DNA of 58,752 nucleotides, from NCBI GenBank assembly GCA_023431205.1, contig JAEYXQ010000155.1, positions 1 through 58,752 on the forward strand, read 5' to 3'. The notes below the pieces were generated by a model. That model did not search any database. It had not been told where the DNA came from and saw only the letters and a program-made list of their open reading frames with translations. The translations under genes and the position numbers were made by a program. Positions 58,716 through 58,752 of this stretch are shown one piece after another (positions within the stretch are counted from its first letter, which is position 1; every line of letters begins with the position of its first letter). The DNA comes from Pseudomonadota bacterium. GTDB lineage: Bacteria; Pseudomonadota; Alphaproteobacteria; Rhizobiales; Devosiaceae.

Positions 58716-58752
58716 ATGGCTGCCGCTCCCCTTCTTTCGCTCCAGGATATTT
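58716..58752 (+). CDS. start of an ABC-F family ATPase gene (runs off window)
   Basis: Only 12 codons are present: MAAAPLLSLQDI. This short text matches the usual start of ABC-F proteins (Uup-like, 'PLLSLQDIRLTFGG'). ABC-F proteins act on ribosomes or in stress resistance rather than transport. The SD is weak. The call rests on very little sequence. Confidence 0.4.
   Translation, partial: MAAAPLLSLQDI

Overview
The window looks like chromosomal DNA of a GC-rich alphaproteobacterium, most likely Hyphomicrobiales (Rhizobiales). The strongest pointer is a RirA-type Rrf2 iron regulator with three conserved cysteines and an Irr-type ICE box at the right end. Supporting signs are a rhizobial-style intergenic palindrome, many GTG/TTG starts with clear Shine-Dalgarno sequences, TRAP transporters and a YtfQRT/YjfF sugar importer. 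A Devosia-like genus is a guess. No rRNA, tRNA or CRISPR array was seen.

Left end (1-5 kb): a gene for an NqrA/RnfC-like redox-pump subunit runs off the left edge, divergent from an exported five-heme cytochrome. Then come a DUF998 membrane protein, a HEAT-repeat protein, and a TetR regulator translationally coupled to a membrane-anchored, GDAP1-like glutathione S-transferase. A fragment of a tyrosine-recombinase gene lies at 4.84-5.05 kb.

Accessory block (5-18.6 kb): an ankyrin-repeat protein, an ECF sigma factor with its coupled one-TM partner, one intact and one broken LprI-like gene, a decayed MarR gene, a DUF3137 protein, and about a dozen small exported or membrane proteins I cannot assign. 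Many overlap by 4 bp. A second group of such proteins lies at 29.9-33.5 kb.

Transport block (18.6-29.3 kb): a TAXI-type TRAP system with a fused permease, divergent from a DadA-like D-amino-acid dehydrogenase; a three-gene DctPQM TRAP system; and a BCCT-family osmolyte transporter gene broken by three single-base deletions.

Polysaccharide block (33.9-38.9 kb): a tightly coupled minus-strand operon encodes an SQD1-like nucleotide-sugar enzyme, a BcsB-like periplasmic protein and a membrane GT2 polymerase, followed by a small exported protein. It is the best candidate in the window for an undescribed system, possibly an unusual (even sulfonated) exopolysaccharide.

Sugar block (39-53 kb): a YtfQ-YtfR-YtfT-YjfF importer with a FadR-type regulator, then a GH51 arabinofuranosidase divergent from an ArsR-type regulator with a large C-terminal sensor-like domain, then a complete Opp-type ABC importer. 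Together these look like a locus for pentofuranose and arabino-oligosaccharide uptake and breakdown.

Right end (53-58.75 kb): an SsuABC/NMT1-type ABC importer split over both strands, a small SpoT-like HD hydrolase, a ROK regulator overlapping an antisense HU/IHF-like gene, rirA, and the first codons of what looks like an ABC-F ATPase.
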